From Tetrahymena thermophila SB210 (taxonomy: Eukaryota > Ciliophora > Oligohymenophorea > Hymenostomatida > Tetrahymenidae): a DNA stretch of 64,000 nucleotides. Position 1 is the first letter of the stretch. Each line of letters begins with the position of its first letter. Positions 1 to 13,389 of this stretch are shown in pieces. The notes under the pieces are model-generated. The model saw nothing but the letters and a program-made list of their open reading frames with translations. It had not been told where the DNA came from and did not search any database. The position numbers were made by a program, and so were the translations under genes. The stretch is from assembly GCF_000189635.1 (NCBI RefSeq), contig NW_002476212.1:372001-436000 (forward strand), in the 5' to 3' direction.

Positions 1-3000
1 AAAGTCAGATTACATTTATACAGAAAATGAGATTTGAATTTATGGGATATTTTTTATTTTGATAATATAAAAGAATATTTTTCTTTAAATTAATGGATGT
101 AGAATACATTGATTACAAATAGTTTCAGGTTGCTTTAACCATGTTTTTTGAAAAAGAAATATAGTTGATTTGTAACACTAAATTAGAAATATTCTATTAA
201 TAAATAAAAAATAAATATACAAACAAGCAAATCATATTTTAAGTTTTCACTTTTTCACTTTCTTTCTATTTTAAAAAAATCTCTTCTACCCACCCTTTTA
301 AGTTAAATGAATCAATAATCCAATTTATCTAAATCGGATTTAAAAAAACAACTACCTACTCATATGCAATAAGCTCGCTTGAATGAAATTTTATTAATAT
401 ATTCAAGTTTATTTTACACTTACTTTCAGCATTTTAAAATGATAAAATTTTAAAATTTAAATCAATCATTTCTATATTATCTATACTTCATTTAAATTTT
501 CTCAATTAATCTAGGAATTACTAGATACTAGCTTATGGAAGTGCTTGTAAGAATAGCAGAAGAAAAGTATATTTTGAAAAGCAAAAAGTCTACTACATAT
601 TTTGAAGCTATAAGTCAGATGTGGGACGAACATCTAGAAAAGGAGTTCACCTCACACTCTCCACACACATGGAGAGAATAGAGGTACTGGAACGAAGAAT
701 GCGATTACTGTCTTAAAAATTATAAACCTATCATAGAGCATATATATAGAAGACATTCTAAAAAAAAGGTTAAGCCAGGTAAATAAAATTTGCTTAAATT
801 CTATACAATTCTATTATGTGTCCTTTAATCCTGATCTTCGCCTTTTCAAAATATTTTTTGAAAAATAGCTTTTTTTAGCTAAAATGTTGAGTCTGAAATT
901 TAGTAATTTTTTTTTTTCTATAATAAAAATTATTAGGATAAAGTCCATTCATGTGTCTCGAAGAGCTAAATAGTAATACAATTTCCTACTATCATAATAT
1001 CAAAAATTTTGTTGTGATCAAATAATTTTTCAACTGGTTTTTGAAAGATACTAACACATCCAGACAAAAGACAGACCAGACCCCCTTTCAAAAATAAATT
1101 TTAATTTTTTAGTATCTGACAAGTGATTCTTAAAAACCTACCCTAAAGCGATTAATTTTTCATAAAAACAGAGATCATTTACAGAAATTTTGAAAAAGAA
1201 ATTAAAAATAATATAAAACTTGAATTAATTAGTTGGACTTAATTTAATAATATTCACTAAATGAGATTTTGAATTTACTCGCTTACTTGCTTAATATAAT
1301 GTTTGTTTTCCAATTTTAAATTGACTTCCTTGCATTATAAAAAAATATCCAAAAAAGTCTATTTCCTAACGCAACGACATTCGTTTCTCTCCTCAACAAA
1401 TAGCAAAATTATTAATTCAAATTTATTACATTTTCAAAAAAGTTTTTAAGAAAAAATGAATATTTGATGATTGCTTAACCTATTCTTACATTTAAAAAAT
1501 TTTAATTCTGATTTTTTAAACCGATTTTTCATGCTACAAATACATTAAAATTTATAATAAAGACATAATTGCTCTCTCAGGCCTATTAAACGATGACAAA
1601 TTTGGTAGCTAAGTTGCGAACTTTGCTTTCAATTTATCCATGATGACACAAGTAGATGAACAAACTTAAGACAGAATTTTTCAGATGAACATAGTTGAAT
1701 TTTATGAAGCTTTAGCTCGTATTGCTGAAGAAGCTAATTTATAACCCCTCCCTGGAATTCCAAATGTAATTAGAACTTATAAATTATATAAAAAAGATAT
1801 TAAAGGGAAACTTATACATTTTTTTTCCCATTTAAACTTTAAATCAATGAGGAGATTCCAACATATTTTAATTCAATCGATATTCTTTCTAAGTATAAAT
1901 TATTTTAAAATATTGTTAAATTCTAATTTTGGCAATTTCTCTATCTTGTTAAATACTCATCATTTTAAATCAATAAACATTAACAAATATTTAATTTTAC
2001 TATGTTCCATCCAATCTCAAATCCAAATTATTGGTAAAAATAAGTTTGTATTTTGCTTGAATTTTTACAAATCTTTTGTAAAATGAACAATGATAAATGT
2101 TCGAATTGCTAAACATAAATTTAGTTGCATCAAATTAATTTTTAAGAATTTGAAAGATACTTTATTTCTTTTTTTGTTTATTTGATCATGTGGTTTTAAA
2201 GAAAAACTTTTGTTTCACAGTTTGTTTTTCTATAAATTTTATATGTGAATTTTAAAATTCAATAGCTATGAGGTAATAAGATGTATTAATATAATTTATT
2301 AGTAAAAGAATTACATCATTTTCTTTTTTGCTTCAATCATAGGCTTTTATGCATAGGCATATATATATTCTCATGCACGCTTAGTTTAACTTATTCCAAT
2401 AAGAAACTGGGAAATTGATTGATGGCTTGAAATAAACGAAATAAATATTTTCTTGGAATAAACATAAATATGAAAAGGAAAAACTTTTTTATAAAAGTGT
2501 AAAGACATCTATGATATTGATAGCTTACAATTTATATCAAATAATTTTAACACTTGATTCGGCATATAATTTATATGAAAATAGGCCCAGTGCACAATTA
2601 AAAAATAAAAGGATTTGTAAGATAAATAGCCTTTTAAATTTAAAATCTCTCTTAACCAAATGTTATATTGATAATTTAAAGAATTTACATGATTTATATT
2701 TGACCTACTCCTCATAATTTACAGTTTTAGCAACATAGAAACAAATTTTTAAATAACAAAAATAGTATTAGACTTATAAAATTTATCTTCATTTAAAGTT
2801 TTTAATAATCTAAATAATAATAAGCAAAAATATATACAAGCAATCAACCAATCATCTATTTTAGTGATTAAATCAACTACTTATTGATTTCTTATTTTGC
2901 TCCTAATTTGACTATAAATAAAAATTAAATTTGTAATCTAATTCATTCTTCTCCACCCTCTCTTTTTTTTGATTGATTTTCTCAGACTTCTTTTTTACAA

Positions 3001-3756
3001 TCAGTGCATATTGCATGCATACAAGATTAAATACAAACTACCAAAAATCATTCAAACATAATTTTGCTTTCTATTTATTATTGTTAAGATTTTAGACTTT
3101 ATTTAACTCTACTATTACCATTTTAGTAGATAAAATGAAATTATGAAATCAAAATTATTAGCCTCAAATGTAGGTATTAAAGAAAAGTTCCCTCATTTTG
3201 ATTTATCAAAGATAATAAATTCGATTTTATTGATTACGGTTATATATTCAAAATAAAATTTTAATAAGAAGTATTTGCATATAGAGAATTGCTTTTTACT
3301 TTAATTAACATGGTTTAAATTATTTTTAACTTTAGTCACTCTGTTACTTTTACATTCTAAGCAAAGTCTGACTTTTTTTGGATAAATTTAGCTTTTCATT
3401 CTTTTTACATATCATAAATTCCTTTTAAATTTTTAACAACCTTTATACTTTTAATTAAAGGATTAACACGCTTTTAATATGAAAATATTTAGTAGTACCA
3501 ATATATTTTAATTATGTTCTATTACAATTAGGTTGAAAACCAAACTCAGCTCAGCTATGAATAGAGAAAAAATTTACTATTGGCATATAAATTAGAAGCT
3601 TTAATATTAAGATTATTTAATACATGCTCAGATGCAGGATTTAAGGCAGCCTATAGCCAAATTACAACATCCTTTTTTAGTAGCTCTAAGTAAAATGATG
3701 AGTAAGAAGAAGAAGAGTATAGTTACGAAGAGCTATCTCCTAGATAAAATTAATGA
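1..3756 (+). CDS. EF-hand-like protein, 3' part of gene (5' end outside or unresolved)
   Basis: I model exons at about 92-171, about 516-778, 937-972, 1581-1765 and 3532-3756; the last four join in phase, ending at TGA 3754-3756. The first exon reads like an EF-hand end (EYIDYKQFQVAL), a calcium-binding type. The second and fourth carry related motifs (LVRIAEEKY and LARIAEEANL), so the protein has an internal repeat. The second also has a Trp/Tyr-rich stretch (WREQRYWNEE), and the fourth a segment reading NLSMMTQVDE. The C-terminal exon is helical and ends in an acidic Glu/Gln tail. This pattern resembles a large family of uncharacterised ciliate EF-hand proteins; no function can be assigned. 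The join between the first two exons is not settled, because the obvious donor and acceptor would create TGA, so another exon may lie at 180-515. The last intron is 1.77 kb, far longer than others here. Confidence 0.6.
1766..3531 (+). other. Unusually long intron (1,766 bp)
   Basis: It begins GTAATT after codon AAT and ends TTAG before GTT, with phase 0 on both sides. The interior is AT-rich, with two short antisense-overlapping open stretches near 2510-2717 that have no recognisable similarity and look like chance. I see no terminal inverted repeats. A missed exon or nested small gene cannot be excluded. Confidence 0.45.
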
Positions 3757-4852
3757 AATAAAATAAAACTTATTATAAAACTAAAATGATATTTATATTT
3801 TTTATATAAGTATTCATTATTTAATATTTTACTATTATTTTACAAATCACTTTCTATTGTTAACTTTTGCTTTCTTGCTTTTATTTGTATTCAGCAAAGA
3901 GAAAAATTAAATATTAAACTGTAGAAGATATTTATCTCATTATAAATATTGCACCAAGCAAGTTAAGTATTTTATTTTCTTTTTAATATGTAATCAAAAA
4001 TAGTTGTTTAATAATAATCTATTTTTAATTTTATCTCTGAGACTTGCATATGATATATCTGATTGATTAAGATTTTTAAGCCTCTTTCAAAATAAATTAT
4101 TTTTCGATATACTATTTATTGATTTGAAAATAATTTTGTAGTTTAGAATATTCAAATATGCTTCTACAGTACACAGTTATAGTGATAAAATTATTTAATA
4201 TCAATAAAACCCTAATTTTTTTAGATTAAGTTAACTAAATAGATGATTGTATAATAAAGATAATGAATGTCTCAATTATCTTTTTATTTGTGATTTATCT
4301 AAATTGAAATAGATAAAAAGAAAATCAAATTGTAAAATAAATTAGATAAAAACAATTTCTGAATAAGGTAATGATAAATAGAAAAAAAAATCAAGATCTC
4401 CAATACCACATAGTCAAATAAACATCATTTTAACAAACTCTAAACTGATAAATATAATTTCTTTTCCTAACTTTCAATTTAAATTTTTATTTTATTCATC
4501 TTCTAAAGTATTTTGTTTCAAATTATCTCTGTAATGAAACATTTAGTAAATATATCCCAAAAACCAAAAATGAGTGAAATGTGTTTAATTTGTTTTTTAG
4601 GTTGTCAGAAATTATAACAGTGTTTATGTTGTTACACATTAAAACATTTAAAAAATTCCATATCCATAAATGCTAAATTTGATCAATATTTTTTAAATTA
4701 AATTTTTGTGTTGTTAGCAAATTTAAGCTATTCTATTTGAAAAATTCTTGTAATATTTGATTAATTGACTGACTAACTGGATTGTTTGATTATTAAAATG
4801 ATTGAAAATATATGTGCAAAATTTTAATTCCTAAAATTTAATTTCCTTTTAG
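3757..4852. other. Intergenic, with one weak Cys-rich small ORF
   Basis: Very AT-rich 3' flank of the EF-hand-like gene. The only coding-like item is a 56-codon frame at 4570-4740 (ciliate code) that starts after AAAA and has seven Cys in its first 25 residues. It has no recognisable domain, and I would not call it a gene without transcripts. Confidence 0.3.
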
Positions 4853-5048
4853 GAAAGCTTAAAAATTATATTTAGGTATTTTATAAGTGTGGATAGCACA
4901 TTAAACATTCTCATCAAGTGCCTAAACTGATTAGAGCATCTTAGTGCCTTCATAGAATTTTTTAACATATGATAGACTGTTATCTTCGGAAGGAGTGAAA
5001 AAGTTTTCAAAAAAGAAAGCATAACTAACACCCAGACAAAATTATTGA
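4853..5048 (+). CDS. Possible orphan terminal exon, unrecognised
   Basis: After an intron-like end (CCTTTTAG) an open frame runs about 65 codons to TGA at 5046-5048 in the ciliate code. Its GC content is visibly higher than the flanks, and it reads as a plausible basic C-terminus (SSEGVKKFSKKK). No in-frame start lies next to it. It could be the last exon of a gene beginning near the Cys-rich frame at 4570, but the phases do not join cleanly. It may also be a decayed fragment. The reverse-strand ORF across the same bases looks like its shadow. Confidence 0.3.
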
Positions 5049-7236
5049 AATACTGAAGGTAGCAGGCTTATCCAAAGAAAAAGTAAGCTATAAATCAAGG
5101 AGAAAGGAAGGAAAGAAAGAAATGAAGCATCAAAAATAGAAATTACCATTCTGATAATAACTATTTTATCTATTTTATTTTACAAAAAAAAGGCCAAATT
5201 AAGCAATTTAATTCTCGTTTAAAGAAACAGACGTGCTTTTAACATGAAATATTTATTTAATCTTATTTTAAGTGTAGGGATTTAACATATTAAAAAGTAA
5301 GCTTTTCTAAAACCATAGTTGTAAATTAATGGGTGCCTTTCTATTTTGAAAATTATATCAGAATCAATTTTGTGATTCTGTGAATATGCAGATTGAATTA
5401 TACAAAGAGTTGTAAACTAAAAACAAAATTTCACTTTAAAACTTTAATTTAGATTTGGATGATTGTAATCAATTATTTATAAACAGTCATTTGCGCTAAA
5501 TTTATTAGTATCTTTCTTTGGAAATATATGCAAATAAATCAAAATAAAGACAGCATAATTTTTTATAACAGTAAAAAAAAGAGTATCCATTTTGTATTGC
5601 CGCAATATCTCTTTAATATTGCGACATATGCTTAGCCAGTGTTATTAAGAACAGAATTTTTAAATGTAAATTAAAACAAAATCTGATTCCAAAACCTGCA
5701 CCACTATTTAATATATAAATATATATATTCTATTTGTTTCATTCCTATAAAAATTTAAGTTTATAATTTTGCTTTAATTGCTATTAAGTTTTAATAGGTA
5801 TTAAGTAGATACGATTGATACATTAGCTAAAAATTTATTTAAAAAATAGTTTGCTTATTCAAAGTATCTTGAAATTTGTTTCATAGAACTTTTTTTACAA
5901 CAAAAAGAAACTCACAGAAGCTAAATAATTAGTTAAGTAAATGAAGAATAATAAAATAATCAAACCAAATTAAGAGAAATGTAAATTAATAAAGTAAAAT
6001 AAAACAATTTGCTATAATATATCTTCCTACTGTGTAGATTTAGTATTACATAGTATAGCCTTAAGATATCAGCCTACTGTAAATTAATTTAATTTTGGTC
6101 AGAAAAAAGTTTTGCAATTAGTTTACTGCCTAAAATGTAGAAAATAATGAAGAAGGAGTGTCTTTCTTTGCTAGCTAGCTAACACTTTGCTTGCTTTCTT
6201 AGAGATTTTAAAAGAAACATATATGAATATCAAAATTTATTGCTAGATTTTAGAAAAAAAATAATAAATTAATTAAATAAATGGTGGAGTAGGTATGCAT
6301 GTACATATGTATTTAAGTGTGTATGCATGTGCGCAGCAAGTCTAATTAATGAATATTGAAAAGAAAAAAGAGAGAGGGTAAGCTTTAAAGTTGTCAGATT
6401 AAGATTTTATAATAAATTTAAAGCTTTAACTTAGTAAATTTCAGTTGAGGAGGAATGAAAGATTCTAATTTTTCAATTTTATAAAATGAAAAGGAAGATA
6501 TATGTATAAAACTAGATGAGGAATACAAAGATTCGTTTTACTCATATAATCTAATAAATTTCAGCTTTAATAAAAATATAAGCTATAGTTTGCTTCATAT
6601 TTTAAAATGGTAAAATTAATTTTCAGAGACTGTAATATTAACATGATTCTTTCTAGCTCATCGAATAATTGAAATGCGAAAATTATCAAAATCTGGGGAA
6701 AAAAAGCATTAGCTAGAAATGCATGCAAAAACAAATTAAAAATAAAAAAAAATAAGCTGATACATATACTCTTTAATTAAATTAACAAATCTAAAAAAAG
6801 AAGAAAAAAAATTTAATTTTTTAACTCCTCATCAAAAAAAATTAAAAATAACCAACCCCCTAGGTCGATAGATAAATAGATAGATAGAATGTGATCAATT
6901 AATTTACAAATCTCTTAATCTCTAACTATAATAATAATTAACTATTCAAAATTTCAATTTTGTAGATAGGTCTCTTTGCAATCAAATTAAATCAGCGTTG
7001 AAAGCTTGATATATATTAATAATTAATTTCATACAAAAATATTTGCAAATAACAAGAAAATAACAACAGAAACAAACACAATTCACAAAAAACCAAATTT
7101 TTTTATCTTTTAAAAAAACTTGAAATAAAACCATTATTTTCTTAAAAGCAACTCCTTCCCTTATTAACCAAATACCAAATCCTCTATTATCTATTATTTA
7201 TACACAATTAACAAACAAACAAACAATAAATCTGAA
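5049..7236. other. Intergenic, AT-rich; microsatellites and one perfect hairpin
   Basis: No gene seen. It holds a perfect 8-bp inverted repeat (CGCAATAT, 7-base loop) at 5601-5623, a TGCATG-rich patch near 6290-6340, a short GATA run near 6866-6890 and a CAAA run near 7212. The last few hundred bases should contain the promoter and 5' UTR of the gene starting at 7237. Confidence 0.5.
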
Positions 7237-10195
7237 ATGATGCAACAACTCCTCCTCTCTACCTAAAGCTATCCCTTCCCTTAATTTGATTAATTAAAGT
7301 TCTTGTCATAATAGTCTTAGTAATTAACTTAATAAATTGGAAACGAAGAACAATTAACAGCTTCTTCAAATGAATTGGAAAGCTTCTGTGTAGGAAGATC
7401 CAAATAAAACACAATGCTTCTTAACACTGAATTCGAGGGACAAAAGAAAAATAAGACTTTCCTTAAGCTTGAAAGAAAGAATAGAGAAAAGAAAGAAACA
7501 GCTGTTCTTGTCAATATTGCACAAGAAAACTAATCTATTTCTCAAATGATAAACTTCCCATCAAGATTTTTAAACCCTCTCCAAAGCACTTTCCGCATCT
7601 AAGGAGTAAAAAATCTTTTTATATTCTCAAATTTATTTTATTTGAAAAATATTTAAAAAACTTCCATTTATGCTGTTGACTTTGCATAGAAAGCCAACAA
7701 AAATTTCCTAAAAAAATTTTAATCCAGGTTATTGAAATAATGGATTAATATAAAAGAAATTTAAATCTTTTCATTAAATTTGATAAAGAAATAAATAAAG
7801 AAATAAAAATACTTTTCCAAATCAAACAAATTATATTGTCAAAAAAATATAAATTGAATAAAATTAAATCTTCTTTGCAGACTTGCAAATTTATTATTTC
7901 CCAAAATACCAAAAAATGAATCTAATTTGGTTTGAAAAATAAAGCAATAGAAATAGATAAAATCAAATTGATCACCAAATTTTCCGATCAATTAATTATC
8001 TCAAATTTTTTCTCACACTTTTACAGATTAATTATTCCAATTCTAAATCGAAATTTAATAATAATCCTAACTAATTTTTTTTATTATTTCCAATTAGGAT
8101 ATCATGATAAATGAAGATGCCATTAAGGCTTCCTTGGGCATGATCGACAATTCTCACTTGGCCAATTCCATTATTCCTATTCTTAGTTGCGTAAATCTAT
8201 TTAAAAATGTTGTTGAGGTTGTACTCTCCAAAAATGACTCCATTTGCAATGTCTACTTTAGAGATTTGGGTGTTGACTTTATTGACTGGTAATTTATTAA
8301 AACTCAATATATTTATTTAAAAACGATTTGTTATTTTTAATTTCTTTAATTCCTAATTGTAAAAATATTGGCAAAGGAATCCAATAAATAATAATAAATA
8401 AAATTTATGAGAAATGTAAATAAAAATATTTGATTGATTGTAGAATTTGATTTTTGCTCAAAAATAAGAGTTGTAATTTGACTTTAGAATTTTCAAGCAT
8501 ATTTTAAAAAATCTTTTAGAAAGTTTATGGCCTATTACTCTTAGCCATTACAATTACATTACAAGTATAAGATGAGTTAAAAATTAACATAGAAAAAAGA
8601 AAGAACAAGAGTATCTCAAAGATAACAAGATTTTTTTAATAAAAAATGAATGGTGTGTAATAAAAAGGATAAAAATGAGATTATAATAAAATATTTAGCT
8701 TAAATGATTAATTAATGATTTACACATGTAAAAAAAAATAAGAATTCTAAATTTCTTAAAAAAGAAAAACAAAAGAATAAAGAAAAAAAATTTAATTAAT
8801 TGAGAGATTCCCCACATATCAAAAAATACAATTAAATGATATTCACCTTCTCTCAATAACTTAAAGAATGTATAAATAAATTCAAAGCACTGAACTCCTT
8901 TAGTTGCTTTACTTATACTCCCGAATTTGATTTTTACAATCTGTCAATCATAGATTATCTTAAAATTTGTCTATTCCACTTTTTACACATTCCTTAACCT
9001 TAAGCTCTTTTGCAAAATTTATGTACTGTAAAAGAATAGCATTAACTTGCTAATTTAAATATAACAAAATATTATAGATTAAATTTTTAACATAATATTA
9101 TTAACTATATAGGAGATACATCGTTTAGCGCTTCGAAAGTTACAACAATTAGTAGTTCAAAAAGATTGCTGACTTGATTAAAAAATTAGGAGAAACTATC
9201 CCTGAGACTGAAAATAATAAAAAAATCAGCTTAACCAGCTGTGATTCCTCTACTTAACTTTGTAACAACAGTATTTTTAGCTCTCCTTACCTTAAATCTG
9301 AAACAGCTATTTCACCAATTATCGCTGAATGCCCTATTTAAACTGTTGCCCCTACCACCACAGGTGGAAAAAAGGTCTCAAAGGGCAAGATTCAATCCAT
9401 GAACGAATTAAAGTGTATCGAAAATGAAATCAACAAGACAGGCAAGGACTCTCTTACATATACCTTCTAAATGAAGAAAAACACTTTAACATCAATGCAT
9501 TTCTCAAAATCCTTCTTGGAACGTGCTGGATGGGAAATTTCTCAATTCTCTATGTTCTGTCTTTACAACGGACTTCCCGAGTAAGATTTATTTTTTAATT
9601 GAACTTTACGAATGCATTTGATAAATTTTGTTATTGAGATTCTCCAAGTCTAAAATTATTTAGCTTTGAGAATCTCAATAGAAAATTCAGATTCTTTAAT
9701 TTATTTGTTTTCATTTTTCTAATATTCACCTTTAATTATATTAGATTACTTTCATATGAAGAATACTACAACACAGTCATAAATATGTTAACTGAAAGAA
9801 TAAATGCAAAGATAAACTCTGTCTCCGATTCTCACGTTGAATCTCATATGAACTAAGTTTATCTCTCAAAGGTCGGAAACAAGATCGAAACATAAACAAA
9901 ATACAGCATCGTCTCAACTACATCTGGAATCAGCATCATTAATCAAGTTGTTAACATTAAGAATGAATAAAACAAAAAAACAATTGCTGCTCCCCCTCAA
10001 AAGGTTAGAGGTAGAAAACACTTCTCCTAAAGCGAATAAAATACTCTTGAATATAACTTAGAATGTCCTTTGAATGAAATGGACAGACACCAACACAGAG
10101 TATGTAAATACAGAATCCTTCACGATAAATACATTATTTCAAACGTCGATGCTTTCATGTAAGCTAAAACCTCCCACAATTTCTTTGATAACTGA
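7237..10195 (+). CDS. Unrecognised 492-aa protein, four exons
   Basis: Exons 7237-7605, 8098-8288, 9113-9580 and 9745-10195 join with exact phase and give 492 aa ending at TGA 10193-10195. I chose the first of two consecutive ATGs after an AT-rich leader. The N-terminus is Gln-rich and is followed by a strongly basic stretch (RKNREKK, about residue 90). Exon 2 gives a folded-looking block (VVEVVLSKN then VDFIDW), exon 3 a Ser/Thr-rich linker and a conserved-looking AGWEISQFSMF segment. Exon 4 contains an AT-hook-like basic patch (PPQKVRGRKHF) and ends with His/Asp/Asn-rich sequence. The mix of basic region, linker and AT-hook-like patch would suit a nuclear or DNA-associated protein, but that is inference. 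I do not recognise the family. Confidence 0.75.
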
Positions 10196-11681
10196 GAAAA
10201 ACATTGAAAAATAATAAAGAAACAAATAATCAGAGTATTTCAATTAAAAATAGCTTTTCCTTAGATTAGAAATTTTAACAAATTTTTGATGAAATCTAGT
10301 TAAAAAAATATAAATCAAACAAAAAAGTAATGTAAATAAATACCTATTTCCTTCCTGATTGAAAAATAAAATTAAACAAGAGTAACATAAAACTAATAAT
10401 TAAATCAAAATATACCACTTATTATCCTACTATATAATAAACAAACACAACACTTGAATTAACAAATAAATACCACCTTAATAAAATTCACAACACAATT
10501 CATAAATTTAATGAATAACTTAATAAACCTTCGCCTTTATGCTCAATGATACTATTTATCAATGACTGAAAATATTGATTACACTAAAATCTATTTAATT
10601 TTGGCAATTAAATTGTAAGACAAAAATATCCAATTAATATAAATCCTCCTTAAATATTATAAGAGCCTAACTAAAACCACATATTTTGCCTATTGGCTGA
10701 GTAAGGATATTAGGCATTTGATTTAGTGTAAAGACCATTAATAAATAGTTAGAAGAGAAAGAGGTCGGGAAGGTCACAATAACTTCTATATTATAATAAC
10801 AAACAAAAAATAAGAAAACCAAAATTAAAATATAAATCAACATACAAATAATAACAAAATTTAATTATTAAAATATATTTATTCTAATCCAAAAAATTTA
10901 AAAATGCAGTCATACTGAATTAATTTATTAAAAAAGTGTTTTATATTACTTAATATATCTTATTAAAATAAAATTAAACATTTTAATCTAAATATATTTG
11001 CTCAATTTATTTATTTATTGGAATAATAAACAAACAATCTATTTTTTTTTAGCTTTTTTTCCATCTGATTTTATCTTATCCACTGGTTTGTTTAATGTGT
11101 CAGATAAACAAAATAAATAAATAAATAACAAACAAACAAACAAACAAAAAAACATAAAGATTGAATTCTTTTCTATCTGAAAATAAATTTCAATAAGAAT
11201 TAATCTGCCTTTATATTATCAATACACTTTAATTCGGTTTACCCCATAGATTTAAAAAATCTTAGTATACCACAAACAAATTTAGATTTAAATTTATTAA
11301 AATTTTTTCTCTTCTCTTACTGTAAAATAAATAATAACGAACAAAAGAAAAATCTTTTTATACTCTTATCATTATCTTACAAATTAATAGTAACTGTGTA
11401 AAAAATTTTTCACTCAAGGAATACAAAAGGGATTTTTGAAAAATACTCAATTATATTACTTTTGATTTCTGGATAAAAATATAATTTCAAATACTTCCTC
11501 CTAATCACACAAATATTAAGATATTCTTTTCAAATCCTTACAACAATAATTATAAATTTTTTCTAATCTAATTTTAAACCAAATTCATTTTTCTGTCCAT
11601 CTATTTATTGCAAAATACTTTATAATATATGAGTATTTATAGAAATTTTCATATAATTTAAAGATTATTCATTTTTCACTG
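10196..11681. other. Intergenic between convergent genes
   Basis: 3' flanks of two genes that converge here. AT-rich, with an AAAT/CAAA simple repeat near 11113-11150. No coding-like frame or RNA gene seen. Confidence 0.5.
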
Positions 11682-13389
11682 TCATTAAACTTTAGACAAT
11701 AATTGTTACACACTTTCTAGCTTTGGCATAGAAGGCATTGCTCCCATCACTGTAATGCAAACAAAGGCAGAGCAGTTAGCAAATAGCAAGCACTTTTTAT
11801 ATTTTTCTAAGGCATCTTCATATTAAACTCCATTCTAAGGGAAAAGCTTGTCGAATTCAACACAGAAAGCTGCAGTAAAACAATCACCTATTTATTACAC
11901 AAAATTAAATTTACTCCTTCATTTGAAAAAGCTCAATAGATATTTTTGATATATTGAAAGTTAAAATTTTTATAACAACAAAAAAAAATCTCTTAAAATT
12001 GATGTAATATTATAAATTTAAATTTTATTTATGCTTCCTCAAAGCCCTTAAAAAGTTTACTCTTTAGATAATATATTTGTAAAAATTAAAATTTTTTTCA
12101 TTACAAGTTTTTTGATACAAAATTCTAAAAAAAGGCCAAAATTATTGATAGATAGAATGTAAAATCATTTAAACAAAAACGATTTATTTGTTATTGAAAT
12201 TTATTAAATCTTTTAGAGAATTGTTCAAAACAAACTACCATTCTAGTAGCTACATATCAAAAAATTAACTACACTGTTGCTTATTTTTTTTTTATTTGTT
12301 CTATCTTTATTTTGATCTATTGTAAAAAGATATGAAAAACAAATGAATCTTTCTTTCTTTGTTTGTATTTTTACTTTCATTTATTGAATTTGATAAAGAT
12401 ATATTCAATCTTTATTTATGATATGATATCATTTAGTTTAAAATGACGTAATAAACTTATTTTTTTTCTTTTAACTCTTAAAATAAAAGAATTTTCATCT
12501 AAGATAATAAATATTTCTATTTTAATTTTACCTGCACCTGTTGTGTCAACAATTTTGTAAGTGTTGAGGATATCAGGTTTAATTAAAGAAGCAGAGTCTA
12601 CGTGTAAGTAATCAGTTTTGGTAATAACAGCACTTCCCTTAGAACCCTCCTTTAACACAACAGTTAAATTAGGATATTTGCTTAAGAGTTATTATCGGAT
12701 TTCATCAATGGTTATTTCTCCATGATCACTTGAGTTAATGTTCATTACTCTCTTTAATTCTGACTAGTTGGGAGAAATAAAATCTATATTTTAAAGCAAC
12801 TCTTCTGGAATATCTTCATCTCTACCACCACAATCCAGCATAACAAGCTTGTTGTGCTACTTAGCATAAATTGCTGCTAACTTACTAATCTCTAAAGGGA
12901 TCTCTTTTTATAAAAGAATAATTCTGCTTGACTAAATTGCATCTTTGAATTCTTAAGGTAGAACATTTAAATGGTCATAATGAGTATTAGCACCTCCAAC
13001 AATAATAATACTATTTTCTCCCTTTTTGTTTAAAGTAATTATAGCCTAACCAGTTTAAACGTTTGCTAATCTTCTCACTTTGCTCATATCAACACCAGAT
13101 TGAGACATTTCTTCTACCAAACCATCACCATATTTGTCTTGACCAAACTATTTTTAATATTTTATTTGCCAATAACTCTTAAGAAATCTGTTTTTACCTA
13201 TCCTGCGAAAATGGTTTTTGCACCTAACTTAGCAGCAGCAACTGCTTGATTAGCTCCTTTACCTCCGTTCTTAATAAAGGAGTCATTTGCTTGCAAAGTT
13301 TCTCCCTCTACTGGGAAGTGATTTACCAAAAGGAATAAATCAAAACTTCCAGAACCAACTACGCAAATAGAATATGTATTTTAAGCCAT
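11682..13389 (-). CDS. RBKS: Ribokinase (PfkB family)
   Basis: Three exons (13389-13198, 13147-12532, 11887-11682) join in exact phase to give 337 aa, the usual ribokinase length, starting MAQNTYSI. It phosphorylates D-ribose to ribose 5-phosphate with ATP in the cytosol, feeding the pentose phosphate and nucleotide pathways. The PfkB signature 1 is present as NGGKGANQAVAAAKLG (about residues 41-56). Signature 2 is DTTGAGDCF, split by the second intron after GAG; the Asp of GAGD is the expected catalytic base. The ATP-site segment LKEGSKGSAVI precedes it. The first intron is 50 nt, the second 644 nt. The next gene downstream converges; upstream lies 1.7 kb of non-coding DNA holding its promoter. 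Substrate could in principle be another sugar of the family, but the motif set is typical of ribokinase. Confidence 0.93.

Noticed and set aside
7329-7514. Minus-strand hydrophobic ORF
   Set aside because: Shadow of exon 1 of the four-exon gene starting at 7237, which has exact splice phases.
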